From Paenibacillus tengchongensis (GTDB lineage Bacteria > Bacillota > Bacilli > Paenibacillales > Paenibacillaceae), in contig NZ_WACP01000001.1 in the NCBI RefSeq assembly GCF_008973665.1, positions 620,001-684,000 of the forward strand: a DNA stretch of 64,000 nt, read 5' to 3'. This document shows, piece by piece, positions 36,341-44,646 of the stretch (position 1 is its first letter; the number at the start of each line of letters is the position of its first letter). A program made the translations under genes and the position numbers. The notes below the pieces were generated by a model. The model was not told the DNA's origin. It saw only the letters and a list, made by a program, of their open reading frames with translations, and did no database searches.

Positions 36341-36355
36341 ATTAAAGCGCATGCA
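36341..36355. promoter_or_regulatory. Near-match to a CcpA cre box upstream of the SGNH hydrolase
   Basis: ATTAAAGCGCATGCA differs from the cre consensus WTGNAARCGNWWNCA at one position (T for G at position 3). It lies about 35 bp before the esterase start. This is a prediction by consensus only. Confidence 0.3.
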
Positions 36356-36432
36356 TAGCTTCCTGCACCCTATCTTCGGATACGCTCTGAATTTTGACAA
36401 GCCCCTTGCAAATCAAGAATCCCGCACACTTC

Positions 36433-36486
36433 AAAAAGCTCCCCGATGGTCCGGAACGCCATGCGTCCCCTCCCATCAGGGAGCTT
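36433..36486 (-). terminator. Rho-independent terminator after the GH31 gene
   Basis: On the minus strand AAGCTCCCTGATGG pairs with CCATCGGGGAGCTT and ends in TTTTT. It begins 15 bases after the GH31 stop (36501). Confidence 0.82.
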
Positions 36487-36500
36487 GTGTCAGTTCTGCA

Positions 36501-38822
36501 CTATTTCAGTTCAATAGTGAAGGAGACGGATTTCGCTCCTGCAGCCACATTCACTGTTGTTGCGTCCGCTTGCTCTGCACCGTTCACGGAAGCAATCGCT
36601 CCGAGGTCGTTCAGGGCCAGGGAGAATGCTTTGCCGCTGCCTTCTGCAGTTACAGTCACGCTGCTGCCGCTGCGCACAGCCTTCACGTTCAGCTCAGGTA
36701 CGCCGTTGATGTCGCGCACAGTCGCCGTTGCCGTCTTGCCGTCTTCCAGACTGTACAGACCGAATTTCACGCCGTCTGCAAAATCATAGTCCGGACGGTT
36801 ATCCACGCTGCCTGTTGCCAGGAGCGAGTTCGGACGTACGAACAGCGGCAGGCTGAAGAAGTCATACGTTTCCTTGCGCCACGATCCGCCGACTACCGTC
36901 TCGCCTGTAAGCAGGTGTGTCCAGCGTCCGGCCGGCAGGTAGTATTTCACTTCGCCGTTCTCTTGCAGGATTGGTGCAACCAGCAGGGTGTCACCCAGCA
37001 TGTATTGACGGTCCAGCAATTCGCAGGTAGGATCTTCCGGGAATTCCATCACCATGGCGCGCATCGAAGCCCAGCCGTGTTCATGCGCCTGTCCCGCTAC
37101 ATCGTAGAGGTAAGGCATCAGGCTGCATTTGAGCTTGGTGAAGAAGCGTGTAACGTCCACCGCTTCATCGTCGTAAGCCCAAGGCACACGGTACGAGGTG
37201 CTGCCGTGCAGACGGCTGTGGCTGGACAGCAGGCCGAAGGCCAGCCAGCGCTTGAACACATGCGCCGGAGCGGTGTTCTCGAAGCCGCCGATGTCATGGC
37301 TCCAGAAGCCGAAGCCGGAGAGGCCGAGGGACAGGCCGCCGCGCAGGCTTTCCGCCATCGACTCGTAGTCCGCGTAACAGTCGCCGCCCCAGTGAACCGG
37401 GAACTGCTGGCCGCCGGCGGTTGCCGAACGGGCGAATACGGCCGCTTCGTTCTTGCCGAGTTTTTCTTCGAGCACTTCAAATACCACTTTATTGTAAAGC
37501 TGAGTGTAGTAGTTGTGCATCTTCATCGGGTCAGAGCCGTCGAAGTAGACGACATCGGTCGGAATGCGCTCGCCGAAGTCGGTCTTGAAGCTGTCGACGC
37601 CCATGTCCACCAAGTCACGCAGGTAACCGGCATACCATTCGCATGCCGCAGGGTTGGTGAAGTCCACCAGGCCCATGCCCGCCTGCCACAGGTCGGTTTG
37701 GTATACGTCGCCATTGGCTTTTTTAATCAGATAGCCGTTCTTCTTGCCTTCTTCAAACAGACGCGAACGCTGTCCGATATAGGAGTTAATCCAGACGCAG
37801 ATCTTCAGGCCTTTGTCCTTCAGGCGCTTCAGCATGCCCTTAGGATCCGGGAAGACGCGCTCATCCCACTGGAAGTCGGTCCATTGGTACTCGCGCATCC
37901 AGAAGCAGTCGAAATGGAATACATGCAGCGGCAGATCGCGCTCAGCCATGCCTTCCACGAAGGAGTTAACAGTAGCTTCATCGTAGTCGGTAGTGAACGA
38001 AGTGGTCAGCCACAGGCCGAAAGTCCAAGCCGGAGGAAGCGCCGGTTTGCCGGTCAGAGCCGTGTAGTTGCTCATAACATCCTTAACGGTAGGTCCGTCG
38101 ATTACGTAGTATTCCAGGCGCTCGCCGGTTACGCTGAACTGCGCTTTTTTCACTTTTTCCGAAGCGATTTCGTACGATACCAGCTCCGGATGGTTAACAA
38201 ACACGCCGTAGCCCTTGCTTGTTACATAGAAAGGAATGTTCTTATACGCCTGCTCGGAGCTGGTGCCGCCGTCCTTGTTCCAGATGTCGACAACCTGTCC
38301 GTTCTTGACAAAAGCGGTGAACCGTTCGCCCAGACCGTATACATATTCGCCAACGCCCAGGTCGAGCTCCTCGCGCATGTAGGTGTTGCCGTCCTGGTCG
38401 GTAATCCAGGCCATCGATTTGTAACCGCTGCCGGTAATGCGCTCTTCGCCGCGGTAGAAGTCTACGGACCAGTGGGTGCCTTTATTGATTACTACGCGCA
38501 GTCCGCCGGTGATCATAACGGTCTGGGCTTCGTTCCCTTCAATTTGTACGTGATCGCTGTTGCCCTTGGCCAGTTCAAACACTGGACCGCGTTCCTGAAC
38601 GCCGTCGTGATGAACGATTTTGACGCCAACCACACCCGGAAGCGGGGAATGGAATTTAACGGTAAGGAGGGTTGAATTCAAGGTTGCTGCACGTCCCGTA
38701 ATCGGGGTTGTTTGTGTAACCGCAGTCAATCCTTCGGAAGTTTTCTCTACCACATAGTTCTGCACAGCGCCGTTGATGTTGATTCCGTCGCGAACCAGCC
38801 AGAGGCCGTCTGTAAATTTCAT
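36501..38822 (-). CDS. GH31 alpha-xylosidase-like enzyme (YicI type)
   Basis: A cytoplasmic GH31 enzyme of about 773 residues, most like YicI, which releases alpha-xylose from xyloglucan-type oligosaccharides. The nucleophile aspartate is in DSFKTDFGERIPTDVVYFDG near residue 414 and the acid/base aspartate in HWGGDCYADYESM near residue 480, both close to the positions in E. coli YicI (416 and 482). Other blocks: GEYVYGLGERFTAF, VFHFDCFWMREYQWTDFQWD (substrate pocket) and GFWSHDIGGFE. The ATG at 38822 begins MKFTDGLWLVRDGI, the usual family start; a GTG at 38837 is less likely. It diverges from an AraC regulator that probably controls it. Confidence 0.91.
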   Translation of the reverse strand: MKFTDGLWLVRDGININGAVQNYVVEKTSEGLTAVTQTTPITGRAATLNSTLLTVKFHSPLPGVVGVKIVHHDGVQERGPVFELAKGNSDHVQIEGNEAQTVMITGGLRVVINKGTHWSVDFYRGEERITGSGYKSMAWITDQDGNTYMREELDLGVGEYVYGLGERFTAFVKNGQVVDIWNKDGGTSSEQAYKNIPFYVTSKGYGVFVNHPELVSYEIASEKVKKAQFSVTGERLEYYVIDGPTVKDVMSNYTALTGKPALPPAWTFGLWLTTSFTTDYDEATVNSFVEGMAERDLPLHVFHFDCFWMREYQWTDFQWDERVFPDPKGMLKRLKDKGLKICVWINSYIGQRSRLFEEGKKNGYLIKKANGDVYQTDLWQAGMGLVDFTNPAACEWYAGYLRDLVDMGVDSFKTDFGERIPTDVVYFDGSDPMKMHNYYTQLYNKVVFEVLEEKLGKNEAAVFARSATAGGQQFPVHWGGDCYADYESMAESLRGGLSLGLSGFGFWSHDIGGFENTAPAHVFKRWLAFGLLSSHSRLHGSTSYRVPWAYDDEAVDVTRFFTKLKCSLMPYLYDVAGQAHEHGWASMRAMVMEFPEDPTCELLDRQYMLGDTLLVAPILQENGEVKYYLPAGRWTHLLTGETVVGGSWRKETYDFFSLPLFVRPNSLLATGSVDNRPDYDFADGVKFGLYSLEDGKTATATVRDINGVPELNVKAVRSGSSVTVTAEGSGKAFSLALNDLGAIASVNGAEQADATTVNVAAGAKSVSFTIELK

Positions 38823-38862
38823 GTGAATGCTTGCCACCCTTCAATTTGGTGTTTATAGTTGC

Positions 38863-38892
38863 ATTATACCGTCAATAAAAGTACAAAACTAA
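38863..38892 (-). promoter_or_regulatory. Candidate promoter of the GH31 gene
   Basis: On the minus strand TTAGTT (38887-38892), an 18-bp spacer and TATAAT (38863-38868) lie about 40 bp before the start at 38822. On the plus strand TATAAT at 38893-38898 could serve the divergent AraC gene, so the two promoters would nearly overlap. Confidence 0.45.
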
Positions 38893-38950
38893 TATAATAT
38901 AGCTCATTTATAACACTATTCTGATGTTTTTTGCTAAAAGGAGGCCTGTT

Positions 38951-39868
38951 ATGGACCGCACGTCCCAACGGCTGCTTAAGGAAGACCGGGTCCACGGGGA
39001 TGCCATGTTTCCGCTGGCCGCCTACTGGATCGAGCTTCCGGCCGGAACGCATATTCTGGACACGCACTGGCATGAGGAAGCGGAGTTCTTCCTGCTGCAG
39101 GAAGGCGAGATTACGTTTCAGGTGGACACCGATTATTTTCCGCTGAAGCCTGGTGAGGTTGTGTTCATCGAGTCCGGCGATATTCACGCCGCCCACGTGC
39201 TGAAGGATGGACCTTGCCGCTTCTGCGCACTGGTCTTCCATCAGGGGCTGCTGGCCAGCGCCCAATACGACGCCATCCAGCAGTCGGTCATTCTGCCGCT
39301 CCAGGAGAAGCGCCAAAGCTTTCCCCGCCATATGACGCCGGAGGTCCCGTGGCAGGCGGAGCTGATTGCCCAGCTTGAACGCATGATGGAGGCATACGCT
39401 ATTAAAATGCCCGGATTCGAAGCCTTTATGAAAGGGACTTTGCTCATTATGCTGTCCCAGCTCGCCGCCCCCGGACGGGCAGCCAATTACAGTCAGGCCG
39501 GAAGCGCTGACACGACCAAGATCAACCGGCTCAAGAAGGTCATTCTCTATATCCAGGAGAACTACCGCGAGCCGATCCGCCTAAGCGACCTGTCGGAGCT
39601 GATTCCGATGAGCGAGGGGCAGTTCACCCGCTTTTTCAAGGCGATGACGCGCAAGACTCCAGTCGATTACATCAACTCCTACCGCATCCGGCAGGCGGCC
39701 GACCTGCTGCAGCAGACCGACCGCAAAATCTCCGACATCGCCCTCGAGGTCGGCTTCGACAATGTCAGCTATTTCATCAAGGTGTTCCGCAAGGGCATGA
39801 AATGCTCCCCGTCCGAATTCCGCAAAGGCGGGGTCCCCGGCGCCGGGCAGTCGCAGCTGTATCCTTGA
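38951..39868 (+). CDS. AraC-family transcriptional regulator
   Basis: A 305-residue regulator. The N-terminal cupin domain contains DTHWHEEAEFFLLQEGEITF and LKPGEVVFIESGDIHAAH, a pattern of metal-like histidines seen in AraC cupins. The C-terminal DNA-binding domain has IRLSDLSELIPMSEGQFTRF and ISDIALEVGFDNVSYFIKVF, ending RKGMKCSPSEFRK. The ATG at 38951 has AAAAGGAGG 6 bases upstream; an in-frame start at 38924 precedes that site. It is divergent from the GH31 gene with 128 bp between, which suggests local control of that gene. Confidence 0.9.
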   Translation: MDRTSQRLLKEDRVHGDAMFPLAAYWIELPAGTHILDTHWHEEAEFFLLQEGEITFQVDTDYFPLKPGEVVFIESGDIHAAHVLKDGPCRFCALVFHQGLLASAQYDAIQQSVILPLQEKRQSFPRHMTPEVPWQAELIAQLERMMEAYAIKMPGFEAFMKGTLLIMLSQLAAPGRAANYSQAGSADTTKINRLKKVILYIQENYREPIRLSDLSELIPMSEGQFTRFFKAMTRKTPVDYINSYRIRQAADLLQQTDRKISDIALEVGFDNVSYFIKVFRKGMKCSPSEFRKGGVPGAGQSQLYP

Positions 39869-39973
39869 GGGCTGGCCGTCCCTCATCTGCTTACCGATAC
39901 CCGGATACGTTTAAGTTACCTGTAAGGACGGGTCCGCCCGTCCGGAAATTCCACTTACAGGAGGCAGATAGCC

Positions 39974-40348
39974 ATGAATCAACATGTCACCATGCCGAGT
40001 GAAGTACAGGAATATTTCAATGCCATTAACCGGTATCAGCCCGAGGCTTTTACCCAATTGTTCGCATCCGGCGCCAGCGTTAAGGATAACGGCAAGGAAA
40101 TCCAGGGCATCGAGGCGATACAGGCTTGGGGAGAGTCGGAGATTTTCTCAGCCAAGGTCCGTTATACAATCATGGAGATTGAAGAAGCCGGAGAGAGAAT
40201 TGCAGTCACCGCAGAGATGGAGGGTGAATTCAACCGGAACCGGGTGCCTGCGCCGCAGCAGTTTCGACATGAATTTAAGGTGCGAGGCGGTAGAATCAGT
40301 TCACTTGTCATCACGCCCAAGCAGACAGACGCCACTGGTTTCGTTTAA
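39974..40348 (+). CDS. SnoaL-like (NTF2-fold) protein
   Basis: A 124-residue protein with the NTF2-like cone fold: EVQEYFNAINRYQPEAFTQL, FASGASVKDNGKEIQGIEAI, QAWGESEIF and ITVTAEMEG-like strands (seen as IAVTAEMEGEF). Such proteins range from small isomerases to ligand binders, and no catalytic role can be named here. CAGGAGGCAGATAGCC precedes the ATG. A perfect 7-bp hairpin GGACGGG-TCCG-CCCGTCC lies at 39926-39943 in its short leader. The gene has its own terminator. Confidence 0.8.
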   Translation: MNQHVTMPSEVQEYFNAINRYQPEAFTQLFASGASVKDNGKEIQGIEAIQAWGESEIFSAKVRYTIMEIEEAGERIAVTAEMEGEFNRNRVPAPQQFRHEFKVRGGRISSLVITPKQTDATGFV

Positions 40349-40420
40349 TTGCTAGGATTACACTGGAGGTCGGGTGGCTCTCCCTTACCCGCAATCTTAT
40401 CTTGCAAGCCGCAATAAACC

Positions 40421-40480
40421 AAAAATGCCGGACAGCGATCCTCCAAGTAAAATGAGATTCGCTGCTCGGCTTATTTTTTC
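40421..40480 (+). terminator. Rho-independent terminator after the SnoaL-like gene
   Basis: GCCGGACAGCGA pairs with TCGCTGCTCGGC and is followed by TTATTTTTTC on the plus strand. A run of A before the stem means it could act weakly on the other strand too. Confidence 0.82.
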
Positions 40481-40501
40481 ATGTGGTTTTATATGAGTTG
40501 A

Positions 40502-40687
40502 TAGTTAGATAATCGCCACTTATTTTCACCTATATGGAGGTTGATCACAAGCCTAGTTGGATTTCCACCACTTAATATGGGTAAAAATAAATAAATGCAT
40601 CAAGATCTCCCTAATTAAGTGGCGATAATCGAATTAGATTACTGAAATCCGTAAAAAAGGCGAAATTAGTGTGCTATATTCGAATTA
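40502..40687. repeat. Four-motif intergenic repeat element, copy D
   Basis: The motif is forward at 40502-40523 and 40554-40575 and inverted at 40615-40636 and 40666-40687, spacings 52, 61 and 51 bp. It fills the space between the SnoaL terminator and the 3' end of the histidine kinase (40703). Confidence 0.87.
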
Positions 40688-40702
40688 TTTGTTATGAACG
40701 AA

Positions 40703-41605
40703 TTATTCCCCGAACGTAAAGACCAGCTGAAACTCCCCGTCAGCAAGCTGGGCACCAAGGCTGCCTCCCTGCTTCTCCACCAGCTGCTTCACAATAGCGA
40801 GCCCCAGCCCCAGCTGGCCGCTTGACCGCGAAGGATCGCCCGTATAGGTCCGCTCGAACAGCCTGGACACCTCCTGCCCGCGAAGCTGGTCCGTATCGTT
40901 TACAAATACGATTTTTACGCTGTCCGCTTCCGTAAACAAGGAAATGGCAAGCCGGCTTTTGCCGTAACGGAGCACGTTCTGCAGCACGTTGGAGAAGATA
41001 CGGATCATCGCTTTTTCATCCAGCGGAACGACCTTCACGGTCTCATCCAGCTGGAGCCGGACTTCAATATTCTTCCGGTCCAGATCCGTATGGAAGGCGA
41101 GAATCACTTCGCTCAGCAGACTGTACAGATAGAGCGGCTGACTGCTTAGCGGGTAATCTCCGGAATCCATACTGGACAGTTCATAAAACGACTCCACAAT
41201 ATTGTTCATTACGGCCAGCTTGTGCAAAATAATGTCCAGATACTCTTCCCGCTCGGCTGCCGGAACCGCCGGATTCTGCAGCAGGCCGGCATACCCCTGC
41301 ATCGAGGTGAGCGGAGTGCGCAGATCGTGTGAAAGGTTCGCGATCTCCGCCTTGACGGCAAGCTCTCTGGCCTCATGAAGCGCCTGCTCCTGTCTGCGCT
41401 GCTCAAGCTGCCCGTTAACGGCCACCACCAGCTGCTCCATTTCATGCCCCGGCAGGGGCAGCCTGATATGGCGATGCTGTACAGGAAGTGAGTCGGCATC
41501 CGCAAGCTGCTTTCTTACTTGAATGATGCTGTGCCGCTGCAGAGCATAGGCCATCAGCAGGAAGACGGCTGCCAGAGCAGCAATGATTGAAATAGCCGGA
41601 TGCAT
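40703..41605 (-). CDS. Sensor histidine kinase of an ABC-exporter-linked two-component system
   Basis: A 300-residue kinase with one N-terminal membrane span (ISIIAALAAVFLLMAYALQ) and no external domain, so it probably does not sense its signal through an outer loop. A short linker leads to the H-box NLSHDLRTPLTSMQGYAGLL with the histidine near residue 104. The ATPase domain has NVLQNVLRYGKS and GQLGLGLAIVKQLVEKQGGS. The ATG at 41605 has AAGGAGGAGAG upstream; a longer ORF to 41725 has no such site. It is the last gene of an operon with the order regulator, ATPase, permease, kinase. Confidence 0.88.
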   Translation of the reverse strand: MHPAISIIAALAAVFLLMAYALQRHSIIQVRKQLADADSLPVQHRHIRLPLPGHEMEQLVVAVNGQLEQRRQEQALHEARELAVKAEIANLSHDLRTPLTSMQGYAGLLQNPAVPAAEREEYLDIILHKLAVMNNIVESFYELSSMDSGDYPLSSQPLYLYSLLSEVILAFHTDLDRKNIEVRLQLDETVKVVPLDEKAMIRIFSNVLQNVLRYGKSRLAISLFTEADSVKIVFVNDTDQLRGQEVSRLFERTYTGDPSRSSGQLGLGLAIVKQLVEKQGGSLGAQLADGEFQLVFTFGE

Positions 41606-41649
41606 TCTCTCCTCCTTCCTGAAGACCGTCTTTACAGCAGCAGCTGTAA

Positions 41650-42387
41650 TCAGAATTCTTCTTTGCTGAACAGATAAAGTCCAAGCCCGCAAAAGACCAG
41701 CGTGTATACGGCTCCGGATGTCCAAGGCTCCCAGGCCGGATAGGCCGGACTGTTATACAAATTAAACAAATAATAGACGGGATTATGGCTGTAAAGCCAC
41801 TCTGCCCAGGCAAATCTGCTTTGTAGAGCATTCAGAACATAATGGGGCAGGAAATAAATCAGCACATACGCTGTGATAATCTGCGTATTCTTCTTCATGA
41901 CCGCCGCCAGACCATAATAGGTGGTAATGCCGGCAATCATGACGGGCAGCACGCTGACCAGGCTCCTGCTGTATTCCGCAAGCGCATGCTCATGACTGCG
42001 GACCAGCAGGCTTGCTCCAAGCAGCACCGACACCCCCGTCAAGGCAAGGGCAAATATCAGAAACCCGGCCAGGATCACCAGCAGCTTGGCTGTATAAATG
42101 CGCTGTCTGCTGAAGCCGTAGGCCGCTGTATTTTTAAGCATCTGCTTATGCTCGCCCATCAGAATCAACGGAAAGGTGAAGAGCAGGACAAATACGACCG
42201 GCATCATGGCCAGAACATTGCTATAGAAGAAACGCTCATTGCCGTAACGGAACCCGGGCTCCGACTGCTGGAAGACATACAGGATGACTGCCGCCCCGGC
42301 CATCAGCAGCGTGTAGAGCAGACCGGTGAAATAATAGTTCCGTGTCCGGACAAAACGGTACTGCTCACTCTTCATCAGGTTAAGCAT
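41650..42387 (-). CDS. ABC-2 type permease of an antimicrobial-resistance-type exporter
   Basis: A 245-residue membrane protein with about six spans (TGLLYTLLMAGAAVILYVF, LAMMPVVFVLLFTFPLILM, AKLLVILAGFLIFALAL and others). It resembles the permeases of BcrAB or lantibiotic-immunity exporters, which begin MLNLMKSEQYRF-like, as here. It partners with the ATPase encoded just upstream, whose gene it overlaps by 8 bases. The ATG at 42387 has GGGAGGTGAGCGGC before it. The substrate is inferred only from operon type. Confidence 0.82.
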   Translation of the reverse strand: MLNLMKSEQYRFVRTRNYYFTGLLYTLLMAGAAVILYVFQQSEPGFRYGNERFFYSNVLAMMPVVFVLLFTFPLILMGEHKQMLKNTAAYGFSRQRIYTAKLLVILAGFLIFALALTGVSVLLGASLLVRSHEHALAEYSRSLVSVLPVMIAGITTYYGLAAVMKKNTQIITAYVLIYFLPHYVLNALQSRFAWAEWLYSHNPVYYLFNLYNSPAYPAWEPWTSGAVYTLVFCGLGLYLFSKEEF

Positions 42388-43303
42388 GCCGCTCACCTCC
42401 CAGCAGGCCCAGATAGTACTCCTCCAGGTCCTCCCCCGTGACCGCAATGGAACGCACGCCAACCCCGCCGCTGTACAGCGCCCGGTTCAACTGCTCCGTC
42501 CGGTCCGTACCGCCGGACAGCCGGATACGGTTGCCCGGAAGAATCCGGAACGGGATATCCGGGAACTGCTGTTCCAGAACCGTCGCTGCTTTGCCGCTGT
42601 CATCCACAGTTAGCTCAACGGCTCGGCGGGTCTTGTCCAGCAGCTCCTCCGCCGTCAGCTGCTCCACAATCCGCCCCCGGTCCATAAAAATATACCGGGT
42701 AGCCACGCTCTGCAGCTCCGACAGCACATGGCTTGAAATCAGGATGGTTACCTTCTTCACCGCATTCAGGTTCTTCAGCAGCTCGCGGATCTCCGCTTTT
42801 CCCTCCGGGTCCAGCCCGTTGGTCGGCTCATCCAGAATCAGCAGGGCCGGATGTGACATCAGGGCCAGCGCCAGCCCCAGACGCTGCTTCATCCCGAGCG
42901 AGAAGTCTTTGAATTTCTTCCTTCCGGTATCCAGCAGCTTGACATCCCTGAGGGCCTGGTCTACCGCTTCTTTACCGGCAATTCCCCGCTGCTGGCGGAA
43001 ATATTCCAGGTTCTGCCGGGCCGTAAAATCCGGAAAAAAAGCAGGCTCTTCAATCATGGCTCCGATGGTGCGGCGCTGCTGTCTTATTCCGGCGGCATCC
43101 TTTTTTCCATAAAGCGTAAGGGTACCTGAAGTCGGAAAGACCTGCTCGGTTATACATTTGAACAGGGTGGTTTTACCTGCGCCATTCTTGCCGATGACCG
43201 CAGCAATATCGCCCGCCGCAATACTCAGCTGAATATCCTGAAGGGCATGGACATCCTTGTAGGTTTTGCCAAGTGCCTCAATCTCCAGTATACAATGCAT
43301 CAT
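42380..43303 (-). CDS. ABC transporter ATP-binding protein (BcrA-like)
   Basis: A 307-residue ATPase with Walker A GKNGAGKTTLF near residues 38-46, the signature DFSLGMKQRLGLALAL near 135 and Walker B LLILDEPTNGLDPEGK near 155, followed by ISSHVLSEL. The C-terminal extension is typical of BcrA/LanF-type ATPases that power bacitracin or lantibiotic resistance exporters. The ATG at 43303 has AAGGGAG 8 bases upstream. The regulator gene ends 99 bp upstream in the same direction. Confidence 0.88.
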   Translation of the reverse strand: MMHCILEIEALGKTYKDVHALQDIQLSIAAGDIAAVIGKNGAGKTTLFKCITEQVFPTSGTLTLYGKKDAAGIRQQRRTIGAMIEEPAFFPDFTARQNLEYFRQQRGIAGKEAVDQALRDVKLLDTGRKKFKDFSLGMKQRLGLALALMSHPALLILDEPTNGLDPEGKAEIRELLKNLNAVKKVTILISSHVLSELQSVATRYIFMDRGRIVEQLTAEELLDKTRRAVELTVDDSGKAATVLEQQFPDIPFRILPGNRIRLSGGTDRTEQLNRALYSGGVGVRSIAVTGEDLEEYYLGLLGGERHA

Positions 43304-43402
43304 CGTTAAGACTCCCTTACCGTTTGATAATTTCATTGTATAAAGTCCGCTTTTAATAAGCTTTAAGCGAAATCTTAAGAAAGGATAAAGAAGCCTAAGC
43401 GG

Positions 43403-44095
43403 CTACACAAGCTTGAACCCGATTCCCCAGACGGTACGGATATACTCCTCTTCCGTGACCGCCGCAAATTTGGCCCGCAGATTGCTGATATGTACATTAA
43501 TGGTGTTGTCGTCCCCGAGGTAGGTGCCTTGCCAAATGTTCCGGTACAGCTCGCTTTTGGAAAAGATATGGTCAGGCTTCGACAGGAGCAGCGCCAGAAT
43601 CTCAAATTCATATTTCGTCAAAGCCAGCTGCTCCTGATTGAGCGTAACTTCCCGCCGGTTCTTGTCCATCACCAGATTACGCAGCCTTACTGTCCCCTCA
43701 TCCTGATCCGGCACAGGCGCATACTGCAAGCGGCGGAGCTGTGCCTGCACTCGGGCGATAACCTCTTCCTGGTCAAACGGCTTCGTAATATAGTCATCTG
43801 CCCCCAGACGCAGCAGGCTTACCTTATCCTGGAGCGTGCTTTTCGCAGAGATCACAATGATGGGAACGGTGGACTGCTCCCGAATCCGTGCAATCAGCGT
43901 CTCTCCGGCGATGCCCGGCAGCATCAGATCCAGCAGCACCAGCTGATAGGCTTCAAGCGACAGCCTGAGCTCAGCCTCACTGCCCGAAAAGGCCGGAACC
44001 GCAGTTAACCCTTCGGCCGTAAGCATACGGCACAGCAGCCGGTTAATATCGGCATCATCTTCTACGACGAGTATTTTGTAATGGGTCTCCTTCAC
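43403..44095 (-). CDS. OmpR-family response regulator
   Basis: A 230-residue regulator, first gene of the exporter operon. The receiver has VVEDDADINRL, the phosphoacceptor D56 in VLLDLMLPGIAG, S/T in VISAKST and YITKPFDQEE. The winged-helix domain has LTKYEFEILALLLS, IFSKSELYRNIWQ, DNTINVHISNLRAKF and YIRTVWGIGFKL. It pairs with the kinase encoded by the last gene and probably activates its own operon. The start is GTG with GGAGG 8 bases upstream. Confidence 0.92.
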   Translation of the reverse strand: MKETHYKILVVEDDADINRLLCRMLTAEGLTAVPAFSGSEAELRLSLEAYQLVLLDLMLPGIAGETLIARIREQSTVPIIVISAKSTLQDKVSLLRLGADDYITKPFDQEEVIARVQAQLRRLQYAPVPDQDEGTVRLRNLVMDKNRREVTLNQEQLALTKYEFEILALLLSKPDHIFSKSELYRNIWQGTYLGDDNTINVHISNLRAKFAAVTEEEYIRTVWGIGFKLV

Positions 44096-44243
44096 TTCAG
44101 TTGCCTCCAGCTCCCATAATCGCCAATGTGCCCTGTCCGCCGGAGCGGCCTTGGCATTGGCTCTACTGCTCTATTCATCTTAACGTATTATCCATGGATC
44201 CGGTAGACCGGTCCGATATAGCTGCAACGTAATACCACTGATA

Positions 44244-44290
44244 CAAAAAAACCTGAAGCCGTCCCGGCCGCAATGGCGGGAAGCTTCAGG
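44244..44290 (-). terminator. Rho-independent terminator
   Basis: On the minus strand CCTGAAGCTTCCCG pairs with CGGGACGGCTTCAGG and is followed by seven T residues. It ends transcripts from the methyltransferase gene (stop 44643) about 350 bp downstream and shields the regulator gene at 44095. Confidence 0.8.
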
Positions 44291-44352
44291 CCGACAATTG
44301 ATCCTTCGGGAATTAGCCGCTTTGATCCCGAGAACAGGCTAGTTCAAGATGC

Positions 44353-44538
44353 TAGTTGGATTTTCGCCACTTAGTTTTCGCGTACAGGGCCCTTTTCCAA
44401 CTCTAGTTGGTTTTCCGCCAACTATTTTAACGAAAACTCGCCCCCGTGATCACTTTCACTAAGATTAAGTGGCGATTATCGAACTAGAGTACAGTTAACC
44501 AGACCAAATGAGCTATTTAAGTAGTTAATATCAAACTA
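44353..44538. repeat. Four-motif intergenic repeat element, copy E
   Basis: The motif is forward at 44353-44374 and 44404-44425 and inverted at 44465-44486 and 44517-44538, spacings 51, 61 and 52 bp. It lies between the methyltransferase stop and the terminator at 44244-44290. Confidence 0.87.
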
Positions 44539-44550
44539 TTTATTTGTGCT

Positions 44551-44646
44551 GTGCCAAACCAATCTGTGGCTCCATGTGTAAACCGTCCGAGTCTTTCCAC
44601 GCTAGTTAGGCGGGTGATACTGCAATTTATGCGGCCCGGGTACTAG
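44551..44646. repeat. About 100-bp module, copy beside element E
   Basis: A third, more diverged relative of the modules around element C. Its end, TGCAATTTATGCGGCC then GGGTACTAG, matches best. The closing CTAG supplies the TAG stop codon of the methyltransferase gene (44643-44645, minus strand), so the repeat reaches into the coding end. Confidence 0.5.

Noticed and set aside
36351..38675. 774-codon plus-strand frame opposite the GH31 gene.
   Set aside because: Antisense shadow of a gene with both catalytic aspartates in place; no homology features.
39890..39973. Sigma-B-like promoter (GTTTAA then GGGTCC) before the SnoaL-like gene.
   Set aside because: The -10 half matches only four of six positions and overlaps a hairpin; too weak to call.
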